Origin: Priapulus caudatus
Lineage: Eukaryota > Priapulida > Priapulimorpha > Priapulimorphida > Priapulidae
Reading direction: 5' to 3'
Length of the DNA stretch: 43,834 bases
NCBI RefSeq assembly: GCF_000485595.1
Contig: NW_014577136.1
Location: 869,763 to 913,596, forward strand
Below are positions 9,725 to 26,272 of this stretch, in pieces (position 1 is the stretch's first letter; each line of letters begins with the position of its first letter). The notes beneath the pieces are model-generated. The model saw only the letters and a list, made by a program, of their open reading frames with translations, was not told the DNA's origin and did no database searches. A program made the translations under genes and the position numbers.

Positions 9725-10719
9725 TTGCCATTATAACGTGTTGCTATAATTTATATTTGCAATATAACATTGTGTTGCTACACTGTTCCCGCTGTACCAT
9801 GTGGATACACGCGATTGCTACACTGTTGCTTAGCCACGCAACGCTCACAATGCGGTTTAGATTTGAAAGTACAGGAGGATACTAATGACGCCCCTAGAAC
9901 CATAGGGGACTTTTCACGCTCCATATCACACTAGAGGCATTGAGAGCTTCATTAAAAATCCCCCTTAAGAGGCCATGGATGGAGAGACCTCCTAAAATAC
10001 ACCTTAAAAGGTCTGCCTTGTTTTAAGATACGGGACGCAAGGGTGTATTGAAGCTGAATTCTATTGGCTACTGAAATCAAGAGTTGTGCTAGATAATCTC
10101 CAGTCAGGGCTCGCGATCATTTGCAACTTATTGGGCAGGGAAAATGGCCTCAAGGCCACGCCGTGACCGGACGGGCCTTTTGATGTACACCGGAATTCGA
10201 TCGATTCGCGTACATATATACGGCCTGCATAGCCGCGCTGCTACACAACACACACACTTGCGAGCGTCGAAATAACGACACACTGGCTAACGTCTGCAAT
10301 CTCAACAGTGAACTAAGCCGTGTCTATATCTGTAAAGCAAACTATATTACATTGGTAATAAATGAAAGGTAATGTTAGTGGGCTGTTTGGACTGTAAAAT
10401 GAAATTAATGTACATTCTAAAAAAACCCCCCCCTAATTTTCTCTCAACGGATTTTAGACGTTTCACAAATCGACTATGGCGACTGTTGAAATCCTGCGGA
10501 ATTTCGCGCGATCGCGGAAGATACTCATCCGGTAAAATGCGAGCCACATATTTCAACATAATACACACACTTTTGCTCCTGTGCGCCGATTTTCACCACT
10601 TTTATGAGTGCGCGAAGTGATGCGGACCATGGCGCATTTCTATGTGGTGCGCCGCAGCTGGAGCCCCCAGACATTTTTTGGAGCAGCGATCGCGCCCCTT
10701 AAATGAAAAAGCCATGCAA
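9725..10719. other. U1 linker between candidate exon and 23-bp satellite
   Basis: This is homologous to 15030-16609 (U2) and 20503-22082 (U3), which carry an extra 523-base poly-A tract. No exon, promoter or RNA gene is recognised. Around 10490-10650 the sequence is rich in CGCGATCG-type words. Confidence 0.5.
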
Positions 10720-12306
10720 TGTTGCAAGCCGATGGTAACATGTTACAGCGATGTATCACAATGGTTAACAAACGCGTAGCTAGCACAACTGTTGCCACGC
10801 GATGGCTACACCAATGTTACCACGCGATGCTACACATTGTTTACCACGCATGCTTAACAATGTTGCCACGCAATGCTACACAATGTTGCCACGCGATGCT
10901 ACCAATGTTGCCACGCGAGCGTATACTAATGTTTACACATGCGATGCTACACATGTTGCGACGCGTGCTACACAATATTACCCGCATGACTACCAATGTT
11001 CACGCTATGCTACACAATGTTACCACGCACGCTACACAATGTTACACGCGATGCTTACACAATTTACCACGCGATGGTACACAATGTTCCACGCGATGCT
11101 AACAATGTTGCCACGCAATGCTTACACAATGTTACCCACGCGATGCTACACAAATGTTGCCACGCGATGCTACACAAGTTAGCACGCAAATGCTACACAT
11201 GCTTTACACGCGGATGATTTTTTTTTTTTTTTTTTAAAACCCCCCCAAAAAAAACCAAAATTTTGCGTTGCCCCGACGGCGCGGATTTTTTGCTACACAA
11301 TGTTTACACGCGATGGCTACACAATGTTGCAAGCGTGCGATATACAAGTGTTTACACGTCGAATGATACACAATGTTGCACGCGATGTACACCAATGTTG
11401 CCACGCGCGATGCTACACAATGTGTTGCACGCGATGCTACACAAGCTTACACGCGATTGCTACCAATGTTGCGACGGCGATGCTACACAATTGTTGGCAC
11501 GCCGATGCTATACAATGTTGGCCACGCGATGCATACACAATGTTGCCACGCGTTGCTACCAATGTCTACCACGCGATGCTACATCAGGGTTACACGCGAG
11601 GCTACACAGTTGTCACGCGAATGCTACACAGTATTTACACGCGATGCTACACATGTTGCCACGGCGATGCTCACATTTACACGCGATGCTACACAATCTT
11701 TACACGCAGCATGCTACACAAATTATTTTTTTTTTTTTTTTTTTGTACACGCGCATGCTACACAATGTTACCACGCGATGCTCACAATGTTGAGCACGCG
11801 ATGCTAACATGTTACACGCGATGCCTACACGCAATGTTCACGCGATGATACACAATGTTACACGCGATGCCTTATACAATGTTACACGCCAATGACTACA
11901 CAATGTTGCCACGCGTGCCCTAATACAATGTTGCCAGGCGATGCTACAGAGATGTTGACCACGCGATGCATACACGAATAGTTGCCACGCATTGCTATAC
12001 AAATGTTAACACGCGATGCGAACACATGTTACACGCGATTGCCGGTAACAATGTTGCCACGCGATGCTACACAATGTTACCACGCAATGCTACACAATGT
12101 TACCACGCGATGCTACACAATGTGACCACGCAATGCTACACAATGTTACCACGCGATGCTACACAATGTTGCCACGCGATGCTATACAATGTTGCCACGC
12201 GATGCTACACAATGTTGCCACGCGATGCTATACAATGTTGCCACGCGATGCTATACAATGTTGCCACGCGATGCTATACAATGTTGCCACGCGATGCTAC
12301 ACAATT
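10720..12306 (+). repeat. 23-bp satellite array (U1), about 65 units
   Basis: The unit contains CCACGCGATGCTACACAA followed by TGTTR, with R = A or G. The last 260 bp (12045-12306) are clean with a strict 23-bp period; the rest is full of indels and includes anomalous T/A/C runs at 11217-11260 and 11725-11745. The unit has no stop codon in any forward frame, so three long overlapping frames exist. They are a property of the repeat and not evidence of genes. Confidence 0.95.
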
Positions 12307-12317
12307 TTGCTGCGCAG

Positions 12318-12441
12318 GTTCCCGGACATTGAGGATGTAGACATTGACATAGACGGAGAAATGCACATCGACTTTCCCAGCATCCCGTCCGTCGACGAAT
12401 CAGAGACGCTAGCCGAACAAGACGCCATCCTCGACGTATGA
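12318..12441 (+). CDS. Candidate last coding exon with acidic C-terminus (U1)
   Basis: Directly behind the 23-bp array an acceptor (TTTTGCTGCGCAG) opens a phase-1 frame of 40 residues ending in TGA. It begins FPDIEDVDIDIDGEMHIDFP and ends with a Ser/Glu-rich tail (SIPSVDESETLAEQDAILDV). The alternating Asp-Ile pattern and the clean stop look like a genuine acidic protein tail. The U3 equivalent (23640-23773) keeps most of the same DNA words but is broken by single-base insertions, as expected if this was a real exon read with errors. I do not recognise the protein. If real, the satellite lies in its last intron. Confidence 0.55.
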
Positions 12442-12564
12442 CACACTCTCGCGGGACGAACGGTGGCGCCACGCAGTGCCGGTCGGCCAAAAAGCGTTTC
12501 CGGGTCGTCTATGGAAGCGACGTTCCGCCGTCGGCTGGACTGTTGGGAGCGAGGCGAAAATTCG

Positions 12565-12905
12565 CCAGGTTGTGGAGTGCTGTGTGATTGGTTGCTAGGC
12601 GACATAGTACTGTGTGACTGGTTGCTAGGATACTGAGTAATGCATGATTGGTTGGTAGGCTGCTGAGTACCATGTGATTGGTTGTTAGGCTGTGGAATAC
12701 CGTGTTTGGTTACTAGGTGACAGAGTACAGTGTGATTGGTTGCTGGGCTGTGGAATACCACGTGATTGGTTGCCAGATTGTGGAATACTGTGTGATTGCA
12801 CTGATTGGTTGCTAGACTGTATAATAATGTGTGATTGGTTGCTAGACTGTAGAATACCGTGTGATTGGTTGCTAGACTGTGGAATACTATGTGACTCATT
12901 CCGTG
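12565..12905. repeat. 30-bp tandem array carrying inverted CCAAT boxes (U1)
   Basis: About eleven units contain GATTGGTTGCTAGACTGTGG. Each includes ATTGG, i.e. CCAAT on the minus strand. Several junctions vary in length. The minus strand stays open across the array as a decapeptide repeat (ATNHTVFHSL-like). I interpret this as a minisatellite just 3' of the candidate last exon. Confidence 0.9.
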
Positions 12906-13361
12906 GCTAGGGATTATGGTGTTATTAGTGAATAATACATGTGACTTCATTGATAGGCTATCTACCTATTGCAAATGCACCCGTTTTTTTTACTGTCGAT
13001 GGCCTATAGAAACTAACCCGTAGTTAAAATATTAGTAAAGCTAGTTTATGGGGCGGGATGGGAGTGTTTAAGACTGTATTTGGTTGGCCATTGTATGATA
13101 TTAAGGAATTTTGTGGTATGCCCAGGGGGGGGGGGTGAAACCATGCATATATGATTGTGTGAGCCCACACGAGTGATGTGTGAGCGTAGCGATAGAAGTA
13201 AGACGAATACTCGGTCATGCAGACATAGGCGTCTGCCGTTGGACGACATGGCAAGCGGCCATGTTGGTAAAGCTCATCAGTGATGAATCTCTGGAGCCTT
13301 AATGAATCAACGTTCAGTGCATTGTATCCGCCCCCTGGTGGTACGCATCAGTGCACTATCA
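12906..13361. other. U1 linker 3' of the CCAAT array
   Basis: Homologous to 24276-24804 in U3. No gene was found. A run of nine to ten G lies at 13126-13136. Confidence 0.5.
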
Positions 13362-13374
13362 CTTTCTATCTCTA

Positions 13375-13415
<41 letters not shown>

Positions 13416-13612
13416 GCGTTTGTCTCTCTCTCTGTCTCTCTCTCTCTTTTTCTCTCCCTCTCTCTCTGTCTCTTTCTTTCTCTTCCCCCTCCCTCTCTGT
13501 CTCTTCCCTCTCCCCCTCTCTGTCTCTTCCTCTCTTCCCCCTCTCTGTCTCTTCCCCCCTCTCTCTGTCTCTTCCTACCCTCTCTCTGCCTCTCCCTCCG
13601 TCTTACTCACAC
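13362..13612. repeat. CT-rich microsatellite (U1)
   Basis: TCTCTC units interspersed with TGTCTCTTCC variants. All long frames here are Leu/Ser/Phe or Arg/Glu artefacts. Homologous to 24805-25056. Confidence 0.95.
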
Positions 13613-15509
13613 AAGATCTGATACTACCCGAGACTTTTTACTTACGACCGTACTTTTTTATTGATGCGATAATGCTTTTTCTACGAGCAGTATTTGCGAG
13701 ATTTTTTCCTGTGCGCCTGCGAGTGCGCAGCCATGCGCGTGTCTGTCGCCTTGAATGCCCCGATTTTTCGGTATCGTAACGAATAGATTAGGAGTTGTTA
13801 GCGTGGCACGTAACATATCTGATTCATATGAGGAATATATTTTTGCATGTTGCCTTATTTTATTTAAAGGGATAGTAGACTCTAGGATTTTACTGCATAT
13901 AACGATGCGATCGAATTACGAAAGTACAGCCGATTGACGAGGACAACTAATATTATATACATAATATATACAATACTGATATTCATATTATGTCTACTCT
14001 GTTTTTTTTTCTCTGCTTCGCAGCAAGCTGACCACAAGCAGGTACACGTAGAGCTAGTCTGTTATAACCCGCCGGGTGCGTAGCTATGCTTCGGCTATCG
14101 TGCCTGTCTCTTCAGACTACTGCCGCAAGGGTGTGCTTGTAGCTCTCAGCTCTCCGCAACTTATCAGGTCGTCCATTGCTTCTTCCTTATGACTACTTAC
14201 TGTCATAAATGCCGCTCACTCCAATGAGTACGTTGCCCCAAGTATGACCGCCGGTTACGATATTGTAGTAGTTCTTCTAATATACTCTCTTAATGTTGCT
14301 TCAAATCCGCTGGCACATCATGACGTTCTCTCACTACCATAACGAAGTGTTGACTTTGCGCACTCCGTCAGAACGTTTCGTCTTATCCTCTTCATTACTA
14401 GAGGGTGGTTACTAGCGTAGCGCGCTTATATCGTAGACTTGTCTGCTTTAATTGTTACCGCGTCCCATTGTTCATGATGAAGCTGAATGACGGCCGGAGG
14501 ATGAGCAGGCCATGACGCCGCGCGCGACGAGAAAACAGCGTGAAGAACAACCACGGAGAACGTCGCGTGAATAGGTCAAGCGCTAGTTCACGATTTGCGA
14601 GAGTGTTGAAGGGGCAAATAACATGCAGCCGTATTAATAACGGTGGTAGGCTGCCTTAACTCGTAACGAGTTCTAGCTCTCACAGTGTGTTATAGGTGCC
14701 AGCGGTTTAAGAGCCTGCTAGCACACATAAGTAGTTTAAACGCACTACCCACAGAAATCCCCCCAAACACCACCCCTAAAAAACCTAATGTCCATATTCT
14801 ACGCCACGTGAATCTCCTAATGTAACCTCTCACGCTGTCTGTCTCGCTGCGCCCTTAGCGTCGATGACTGTCTCATCCTCGCGGTCATTCACTTCATCAG
14901 AAACCAATGGAGACGCAGGCCTCGGCGGGTACATAACAGACAGAAACGTCCGAGCCTCGATAAACCCACTGTATGACAGGCTAAGCTGCAGGCGTGCGCG
15001 CCACCTGATGGGCACAGGACCGCATGGTTGCCAATATAATCGTTGTGCATATAATTAATAATACTTGCAAATAACTCTGTGTTGCTACACAATCGTTACC
15101 ACGCATGGCCGACAACAATGTACACGCGATGCTAACATGTTACACGCGAAGCTACACAATCAGGCTTTCAGTATTATTGAAAAGTACAGGCAGGACTACG
15201 AATGACGCCCCTAGAACACCAGAGGGGGACTTTTCACGCTCCATCAATCACACCTTAAGAGCGCATGATGGAGAGCTTCCATTAGAAAAATCACACCCTT
15301 AAGACGGCCATGAGGATGGGAGCAGCTCCACTAAACAATCACACCCTTAAAAGTCTGCCAAATGTGTTTTAAGATACGACGCAAGGGTAGTATGAAAGCG
15401 CGATTCTCATGGCGCTAACATGAACAGAGGTTGCGTCCGCTTAGAATAGATACTCCAGTCAGGGTCGCGATCCATTGCCCAACTCTATAGGCGCAGGGAA
15501 AACTAGCCT

Positions 15510-16034
<525 letters not shown>

Positions 16035-16609
16035 TGGCCACGCGTGACGCCGGCTTTGATGTACACCATCGATCGAGTCGCGTACAATCACACGGCCTGC
16101 CATAGCACGCGCGGCATACTCACAACCACACACACTTCCAGCTCAAATAAACGCACACACTGTGCTAACGTCTGACAATCATCAAAACATGGAACTAAGC
16201 CCCGTGTCTATAGTGAAAGGCCAAACATATCTATTACAATAATGTATAAATGAAGGGTACTGTTAGTAGGCCCTGTTGGACTGTAAAATGAAAATGTGTA
16301 CATTCTAACCCCCCTAAAATTTTCTCTCAACGGATTTAGCACGTTTCACCAAAATCGCACTCATGGCGACTGTGAAATCCCGCGGGATTTTACGCGATCC
16401 GCCGCCGAAATTCTCATCCCGGTAAAACTGGAGCAGCTATATTCCAACATAATACACAGACTTTGCCGGCACCCCTTGTGCGCGATTTCAACCACTTTTA
16501 TGAGGCGCGATGATGCGCGCCACCATAGGACCGCAATTTATGACGTGCGCCCGGCTGTGAGCCGCTTTCCCTGAGCCGCGATCGCGCCCCTATAAAAGAT
16601 GAAAGCCCT

Positions 16610-17866
16610 GCAAATGTTGCCACGCGACTGCTCACACCAAATGTTACACGCCGCATGATACACAATGCTTACCACGCCCATGCATACACAATGTTGCCCA
16701 CGCGATGCCCTACACAATGTTACCACTCCGATGTACACAATAGTTACCACGGCGATGCTACACAATGTTACCACGCGCATGCTACACAATGTTACCACGC
16801 GCATGCTACACAATGTTTGCGCACGCGCATGCTACACAATGTTACCACACGAGGCTACACAATGTTACACCGCGATGCTAACACAATGTTGCCACGGATG
16901 CTACACAATGTTACCACGCAATGCTACCACAATGTTGCCACGCAATGTCGACAGCAATCGTTAGCCCACGCCGATGCTACACTAATGTATGCCCCACTCG
17001 CCATGATATACAATTTACACGCGATGCTACACAATCGTTGCCACGCGATTGCCTACACAATAATACCACCGCGCACGCCTGCTTACACAATGTTGCCACG
17101 CGGATTGCTACACAATGTTACCACGCGATGCCTACACAATGTTACCACGCAATGCCTACACAATGTTGCACAGGCAATGCATACACAACTGTTGGCCACG
17201 CGATGCTACACAATGATTACCACGCGATGCCTACACAATAGTTACCACGCGTTAGCTACACAATAGTTACCACGACGATGCCGTACTACAATGGTTACCA
17301 ACGCCGATGGCTACACAATGTTACCACGCGCATGCTACACAATTACCACGCGATGCCGTACACAATGTTTACCACGCGCAGCCGTACCACCAATGTACCA
17401 CGCGCATGCCTACACAATGTTACACGGCGATGCTATACAATGCTTACCACGCGATGCTACACCAATGCTTACACGCCGCAGTGCGACACAATGTTGCCAC
17501 GCGAAAATGCCTACACAATGTTACCACGCGATGCTACACAATCGTTTACCACGCGACATGCTATACAATGCGTTACCACGCGATGCTACAACAATGTTAA
17601 AAACACGAGCGATCTAACCAATGTTGCCACGCGATGCCCTTACACAATGTTACACGCGATGCTACACAATGTTACCACCGATGCTACACAATGCTTACAC
17701 GCGATGCTGACACAATGTATAGCACGCGATGCTACAAATCGTTACACGCGACTGCTACACAACTGTTACACGCGACTGCTTACACAATGTTACCACGCGA
17801 TTGCTCACAATTTACCACGCGATGCTTACACAATCGTTAACCCACGCGCAGGCCTAATACAATATA
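16610..17866 (+). repeat. 23-bp satellite array (U2)
   Basis: Same unit as at 10720-12306, about 54 noisy units. Identical to the first 1,257 bp of the U3 array. Confidence 0.95.
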
Positions 17867-18052
17867 GTGTTTCAGCACGCACGCACGGGGGTGTTTCAGC
17901 ACGCACGCACGGGTGTGTTTCAGCACGCACGCACGGGGGTGTTTCAGCACGCACGCACGGGGGTGTTTCAGCACGCACGCACGGGGGTGTTTCAGCACGC
18001 ACGCGGGTGTTTCAGCACGCACGCGCGGGGGTGTTTCAGCACGCACGGCCAC
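17867..18052 (+). repeat. 24-bp tandem array, clean copy
   Basis: About eight units with period 24, each containing GTTTCAGCACGCACGCACGG. One unit lacks four bases. It is joined directly to the 23-bp array of U2 with no linker, unlike U1, where the two arrays are 3 kb apart. Confidence 0.95.
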
Positions 18053-19006
18053 ACGCGCGTGTGTGGGTGGGGTGAGGGAAGACAGCATATATACATGTAC
18101 CGGGTCGCATGGGCATGTAATAGCTTTACACCGCATTACATCCTATACATGATGGAGACTATGCATGCGGCTACTGTCTATATATATATACTAGCTCTAG
18201 CTATTACCCATCCTCCAGACGGGTTTGAGTGGGGTCTGATTTGAGGATGGCGGTTTAACCATTTATCTCTCACTTTTAGTTGAGGATGTATTTACAGTAA
18301 ATACTGATATGTAGACTCGAGTCATATATCAATATTTGTTTAAAAAAATTGTATGTAAATATATATAAAATCAGAAATTTTATCTTAAAATTACATACAA
18401 TTTTTCAAAAAAGGGAAATGTGATGATTTCATAGAACAATTTCACTTATTTAGATATTATTTTTGAAAATATCATTCTGGTACATCATTAATAAGTCAAA
18501 TTCTTAAAAAAAAAGCAAAATGCATCGAGTAGTTTTGAAGATATATGTTCTTGAAAGTCAGTGGACGGCGGCGGGCAGGGTTACACCTCCCGTTGTCAAA
18601 TATTTGTACACACGCGCGCACACACACACATCGCACACGCGCACCCACGCACACACATACCAATTTACACACACACGGGCGCGCACACACACACACGCAC
18701 ACGCACATGCACACGCACACACACGCATACATACATACATACATACATACATACATACATACATACATACATACATACACACGCACACGCACACGCACAC
18801 GCATACGCACACACACATATACATACACACACGTACAACTGCAGCCGTATCTCGTTGGGGTTTGTCTTAAATTTTTGCCTCACAGCTGTGCGCGGCAGTG
18901 GGTAGCTGTTTATACACCGCAGTCGCAATGTCTTTGGTGTGTGCGTGTGCGCACGTGCCGGTGTGCGTGCGTGCGTGCGTTCGTGCGTGCGTTTATATAT
19001 ATATAT
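18053..19006. other. U3 linker with CA and CATA microsatellites
   Basis: Homologous to 7669-8588. It has a CA/CG-rich tract at 18607-18726, (CATA)n at 18727-18778 and another CA tract to about 18835. U1 lacks the CATA run. No gene seen. Confidence 0.7.
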
Positions 19007-19375
19007 TAGTGATGTCACGATCATCGATTATACTAGATCATCGGTTGAACAGTGGCTCGAACCAAGCGCTTGGTTATCAAAATCCATAATCGATTTCATC
19101 GTGAAAAAAAAAAAAATCGCAATAAATGTAAAACTTGAACAAAAAAACTTTGGAAAAGTGACGAGAATCAGAGATATCATCGCTACTATACAAGTTATCC
19201 TTTATTAACATACATGTATTATACACACAGTAGTAAACAGTGCAAAACAAACAGTAAACAGGGCTAAACAAGCACATACATGCACACACGTACATGCACA
19301 CGACGTTACGCACACGCAGGCATTCAACACCCCGAGTAACCGATTGTAACCGATCATCGGTTACTTGGGTCCAAC

Positions 19376-23339
<3,964 letters not shown>

Positions 23340-23639
23340 CCACGCGATTGCTAATACAATGTTACCGACGCGAATGCTAACACAATCGTTATACACCGCG
23401 ATGCTATACAATGTTACCACGCGATGCTTACTACAATGTTGCCACGCCGATGCTACACAATCTTACCACGCCGATGCTACACAATGTTACACCGGATGCT
23501 ATAGCAATGTTACACGCGATGCTACACAATGTTACCACGCGATGCTATACAATGTTACCACGCCGAGTCTATATCAATTTGCCACGCGCGATGCCTATAC
23601 ACAATGTTACCACGCGATGCTACACAATTTGACTGCGCA

Positions 23640-23773
23640 CGGCCCGGACAATTGCAGGATGTAAGACAGTTGACATAGACGGAGCAGAAATGCACATCGA
23701 CTTTCCCAGCATCCGATCCCGTCGACGAATCCAGAGACGCAGCCGAACAACCGACGCCATCCTCGACGTATGA
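23640..23773 (+). pseudogene. Broken copy of the candidate last exon (U3)
   Basis: The words GACATAGACGGAG, ATGCACATCGACTTTCCCAG and the terminal CATCCTCGACGTATGA of the U1 exon are all present. At least six single-base insertions or deletions between them destroy the frame. It could be a decayed copy or the same exon with read errors; the purely indel-type damage favours the second. Confidence 0.7.
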
Positions 23774-23934
23774 CACACTCTCGCTGGTACGAACCGGTGG
23801 CGCCACGCAGTGCGGTGACGCCAAAAAAGCTGTTTCCGGTCGTCATCGGAAGCGACCCCCACGTTCCGCGTCGGCTGGCACTGCTTCCTTGCGGAGCGAG
23901 AGCCGGAAAAATTCGCCAGGCTGTGGAGCTGTCG

Positions 23935-24275
23935 TGATATTGGTTGCTAGGCCGATCATAGTCACCTGTGTGACTGGTTCTAGGATACGAGTAATCCATG
24001 ATGTGGTTGTGTAGCGCTCTGAGTACCATCGTGATTGGTTGTTAGGCTGTAGGAATACCAGTGTTTGGTTACTAGGTGACAGAGTACAGTGTGATTGGTT
24101 GCGGCTGGGAATACCACCGTGCATGGTTGCCCACATTGTGGAATACGTTGGGATTGCACTGATGGTTGCTAGACTGTAATATAATAATCTGTGATTCGCG
24201 TGCTAGACTGTTAGAAACCGTCCCGCTGATTCGGTGCTAGACGGCTGGAATACTGTCTCGTGACTCATTCCGGCT
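23935..24275. repeat. 30-bp CCAAT array (U3), degenerate
   Basis: Same units as 12565-12905 with many indels. Confidence 0.85.
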
Positions 24276-24804
24276 GCGCGCACCCCAACCCAAAGCGGCG
24301 TAGGATTATGTGTTATTGCGGTGCAATAATACATGTGACTCATGCATAGCGCTATCTACCTATCTGCAAATGCACCCGTTTTTTCTACTGCGCGCATGGC
24401 CTATAGAAGACTAACCGTAGTGAAGATATTAGTTTACAAGCTAGTGATATGGGGCGGGATGGGATGTTTAGACTGTATTACGGTGGCCCATTGTATCGAA
24501 TTAAGCGAAATTTTGTGGTCAGCCCAGGGGGGCGCGCGAGTGAAACCATGATATCATGATTTGTGCTGCAGCCCACACGAGTGTCCACCTGTCGTGAGCG
24601 TAGTGCCGATAGCAAGTAAGTACGCAATACTCGGTCATGCAGACATAGGCTGTTCTTCTGCCGTTGGACGACATCGCCAAGCGGCCAGTTGGCTAAAGTT
24701 CCTCATCAGCTTATGAATCTCTGGGAGCCCTTAATGAATCAACGCTTCAGTGCATTGTATCCGCCCCCTTTTTTGCGTACGCAATCAGCCTGCACATATC
24801 ACTT

Positions 24805-25056
24805 TCTATCTCTTATCTCTCTCTCTTCTCTCTCTCCTTCTCTCTCTCTCTCTTTCTCTCTCGTTTGTCCTCTCTCTCGTCTCTCTCTCTCTTTTCTCCC
24901 CCCGTCTCTCTCTGTCTCTTTCTTCTCTGCCCCCTCCCCTCTGTCTCTTCCCTCATCGCCTCTCTCTCTCTCCTCTTCCCCCTCTCTGTTGATGTCTCTT
25001 CCCCCCTCTCTCTGTCCTTCCTCCCCTCTCTCGTGCCTCTCCCTCCGTCGTTACTC
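24805..25056. repeat. CT-rich microsatellite (U3)
   Basis: Counterpart of 13362-13612. Confidence 0.95.
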
Positions 25057-25424
25057 ACACAAGATCCTGATTACTACCCGCAGACTTTTTAACTATACGA
25101 CCGGCCTACTTTTTTATTGATGCCGATAATCGCTGTTTTATCTACGAGCAGTATTTGCGGAGATTTTCTTCCTGGCGCCTTGGCGACACTTTGTGCGGCA
25201 GCCCACCCTTCAACCTCGTGCGTCGTGCTCTGTCGCCTTGAATGCCCGATCTTTTTTCAGTATCGTAACGAATAGAATTAGTGACGTTATTTAGCGTGGC
25301 ACTAACATATCTGATTTCATATGAGGAATATATCTTTGCATGTTCGCTTAGTTTATCTATTTTTTTGTTTGTAGGCTAATGAGGTAGTATTGAGTACAAT
25401 GCAGTACGATGTTTACCGATATGT

Positions 25425-26045
25425 TTAAAGCGATAGTAGACTCTAGGTTTTACTGCGATATAACTGCTATTATATTCTCGCATATAACAAAATCGTCTAT
25501 ACCACACGGACTTTTGTTACCAATACCTAATTTGATTGTATATAATTAATTACACATCAACCGCTACGAAGATCTTGAACGCGCGCCATGACACCCGCCG
25601 CACGCTGCTGCCACCCTGAAAAAGTTGCATATTTTGCCAAATTTATTTTGCACGTTACAGACCGAGGGCTAATCACAATTTAAGGATGCAATTATATTCA
25701 TACCTAAATGCTATCTAACCGAACGATGTTCATTTTAGGACAAATTTATCCATAATAATAATAATATCCATAATATAAGATATTGCAATCCTTTTGCTTT
25801 TAAATTAATAAATAAGAAACACCCTCGGTCTGTAGCCCTTGGCTGGAAAGTGGTTTCGCGTAACTTATCAGATCGTGCGCTTTGAGTGGCGCCACCGTCG
25901 TTGTAATCAAACTGTAGTCGTTAGTTTTAAAACATTTTTTAATAATATTTCTAATGGTGATTGAACCATGAGACTTTTTATGTAGTAATTTTAACCTAAA
26001 TTAACTGAAAATAACCCTAGAACTAAGAGTAAACTATCCCTTTAA
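25425..26045. mobile_element. TTAA-bounded foldback DNA element
   Basis: TTAAAGCGATAGTAGACTCT at the left end is complemented, with gaps, by the stretch ending AACTATCCCTTTAA at the right end, and TTAA is found at both borders. TTAA targets are known for Kolobok and piggyBac elements, and the AAAGGGATAGT terminus resembles Kolobok-type MITEs. A central inverted pair (ACAGACCGAGGGC near 25656, CCCTCGGTCTGTAG near 25824) lies inside. The U1 copy is cut off 40 bp in, at 13902. Confidence 0.65.
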
Positions 26046-26272
26046 GCTCATAGGGTCTATGTTCCCCAGGATACTGCCGGAACGTACTTTGGGTACGGTC
26101 CGGTATACCGGAACGTACCCTAGCTGGTAACTATCTGATATGGTTAGGGTTAGGGAGTAGGTGTAGGCGACTCCCTAGACTCGTTAGTGGAGTAGGCGAG
26201 GTACGGTCCGGCATATTAGATAGTACCAGGGTACGTTCCGGCAGTACCCTGGGTGACGTAGACCCTCTCAGC
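26046..26272. mobile_element. Long-TIR MITE, family 1, copy 2
   Basis: Same ends as 1756-1977 (GCTCATAGGGTCTATG / CATAGACCCTCTCAGC-type), with long inverted arms and the same central TGGTTA...GGAGTAGG block. It abuts the TTAA element without a gap, which suggests that one inserted at the edge of the other. Confidence 0.85.

Larger units (their letters stand above)
7256..13902 (+). repeat. Copy U1 of the triplicated 7-8 kb locus
   Basis: The order is: 24-bp array; linker; CA-rich tract; hAT-like MITE; two candidate exons; linker; 23-bp satellite; candidate last exon; 30-bp CCAAT array; CT tract; start of a TTAA-bounded element. The same order is found in U3 (17867-25461), and the middle part in U2 (13903-17866). 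Differences between U1 and U3 are mainly one- and two-base insertions or deletions. U1 ends abruptly at 13902, inside the TTAA element, where U2 begins inside the MITE; both sides of the join share the word CGATGCGATCG. Confidence 0.85.

Noticed and set aside
10720-12306. CRISPR-like regularly spaced repeats
   Set aside because: The 23-bp units are head-to-tail with no unique spacers, and the window is eukaryotic. It is a satellite.
13280-13779. Leu/Ser-rich membrane-like proteins
   Set aside because: They are all CT-microsatellite translations; the U3 copy gives different frames.
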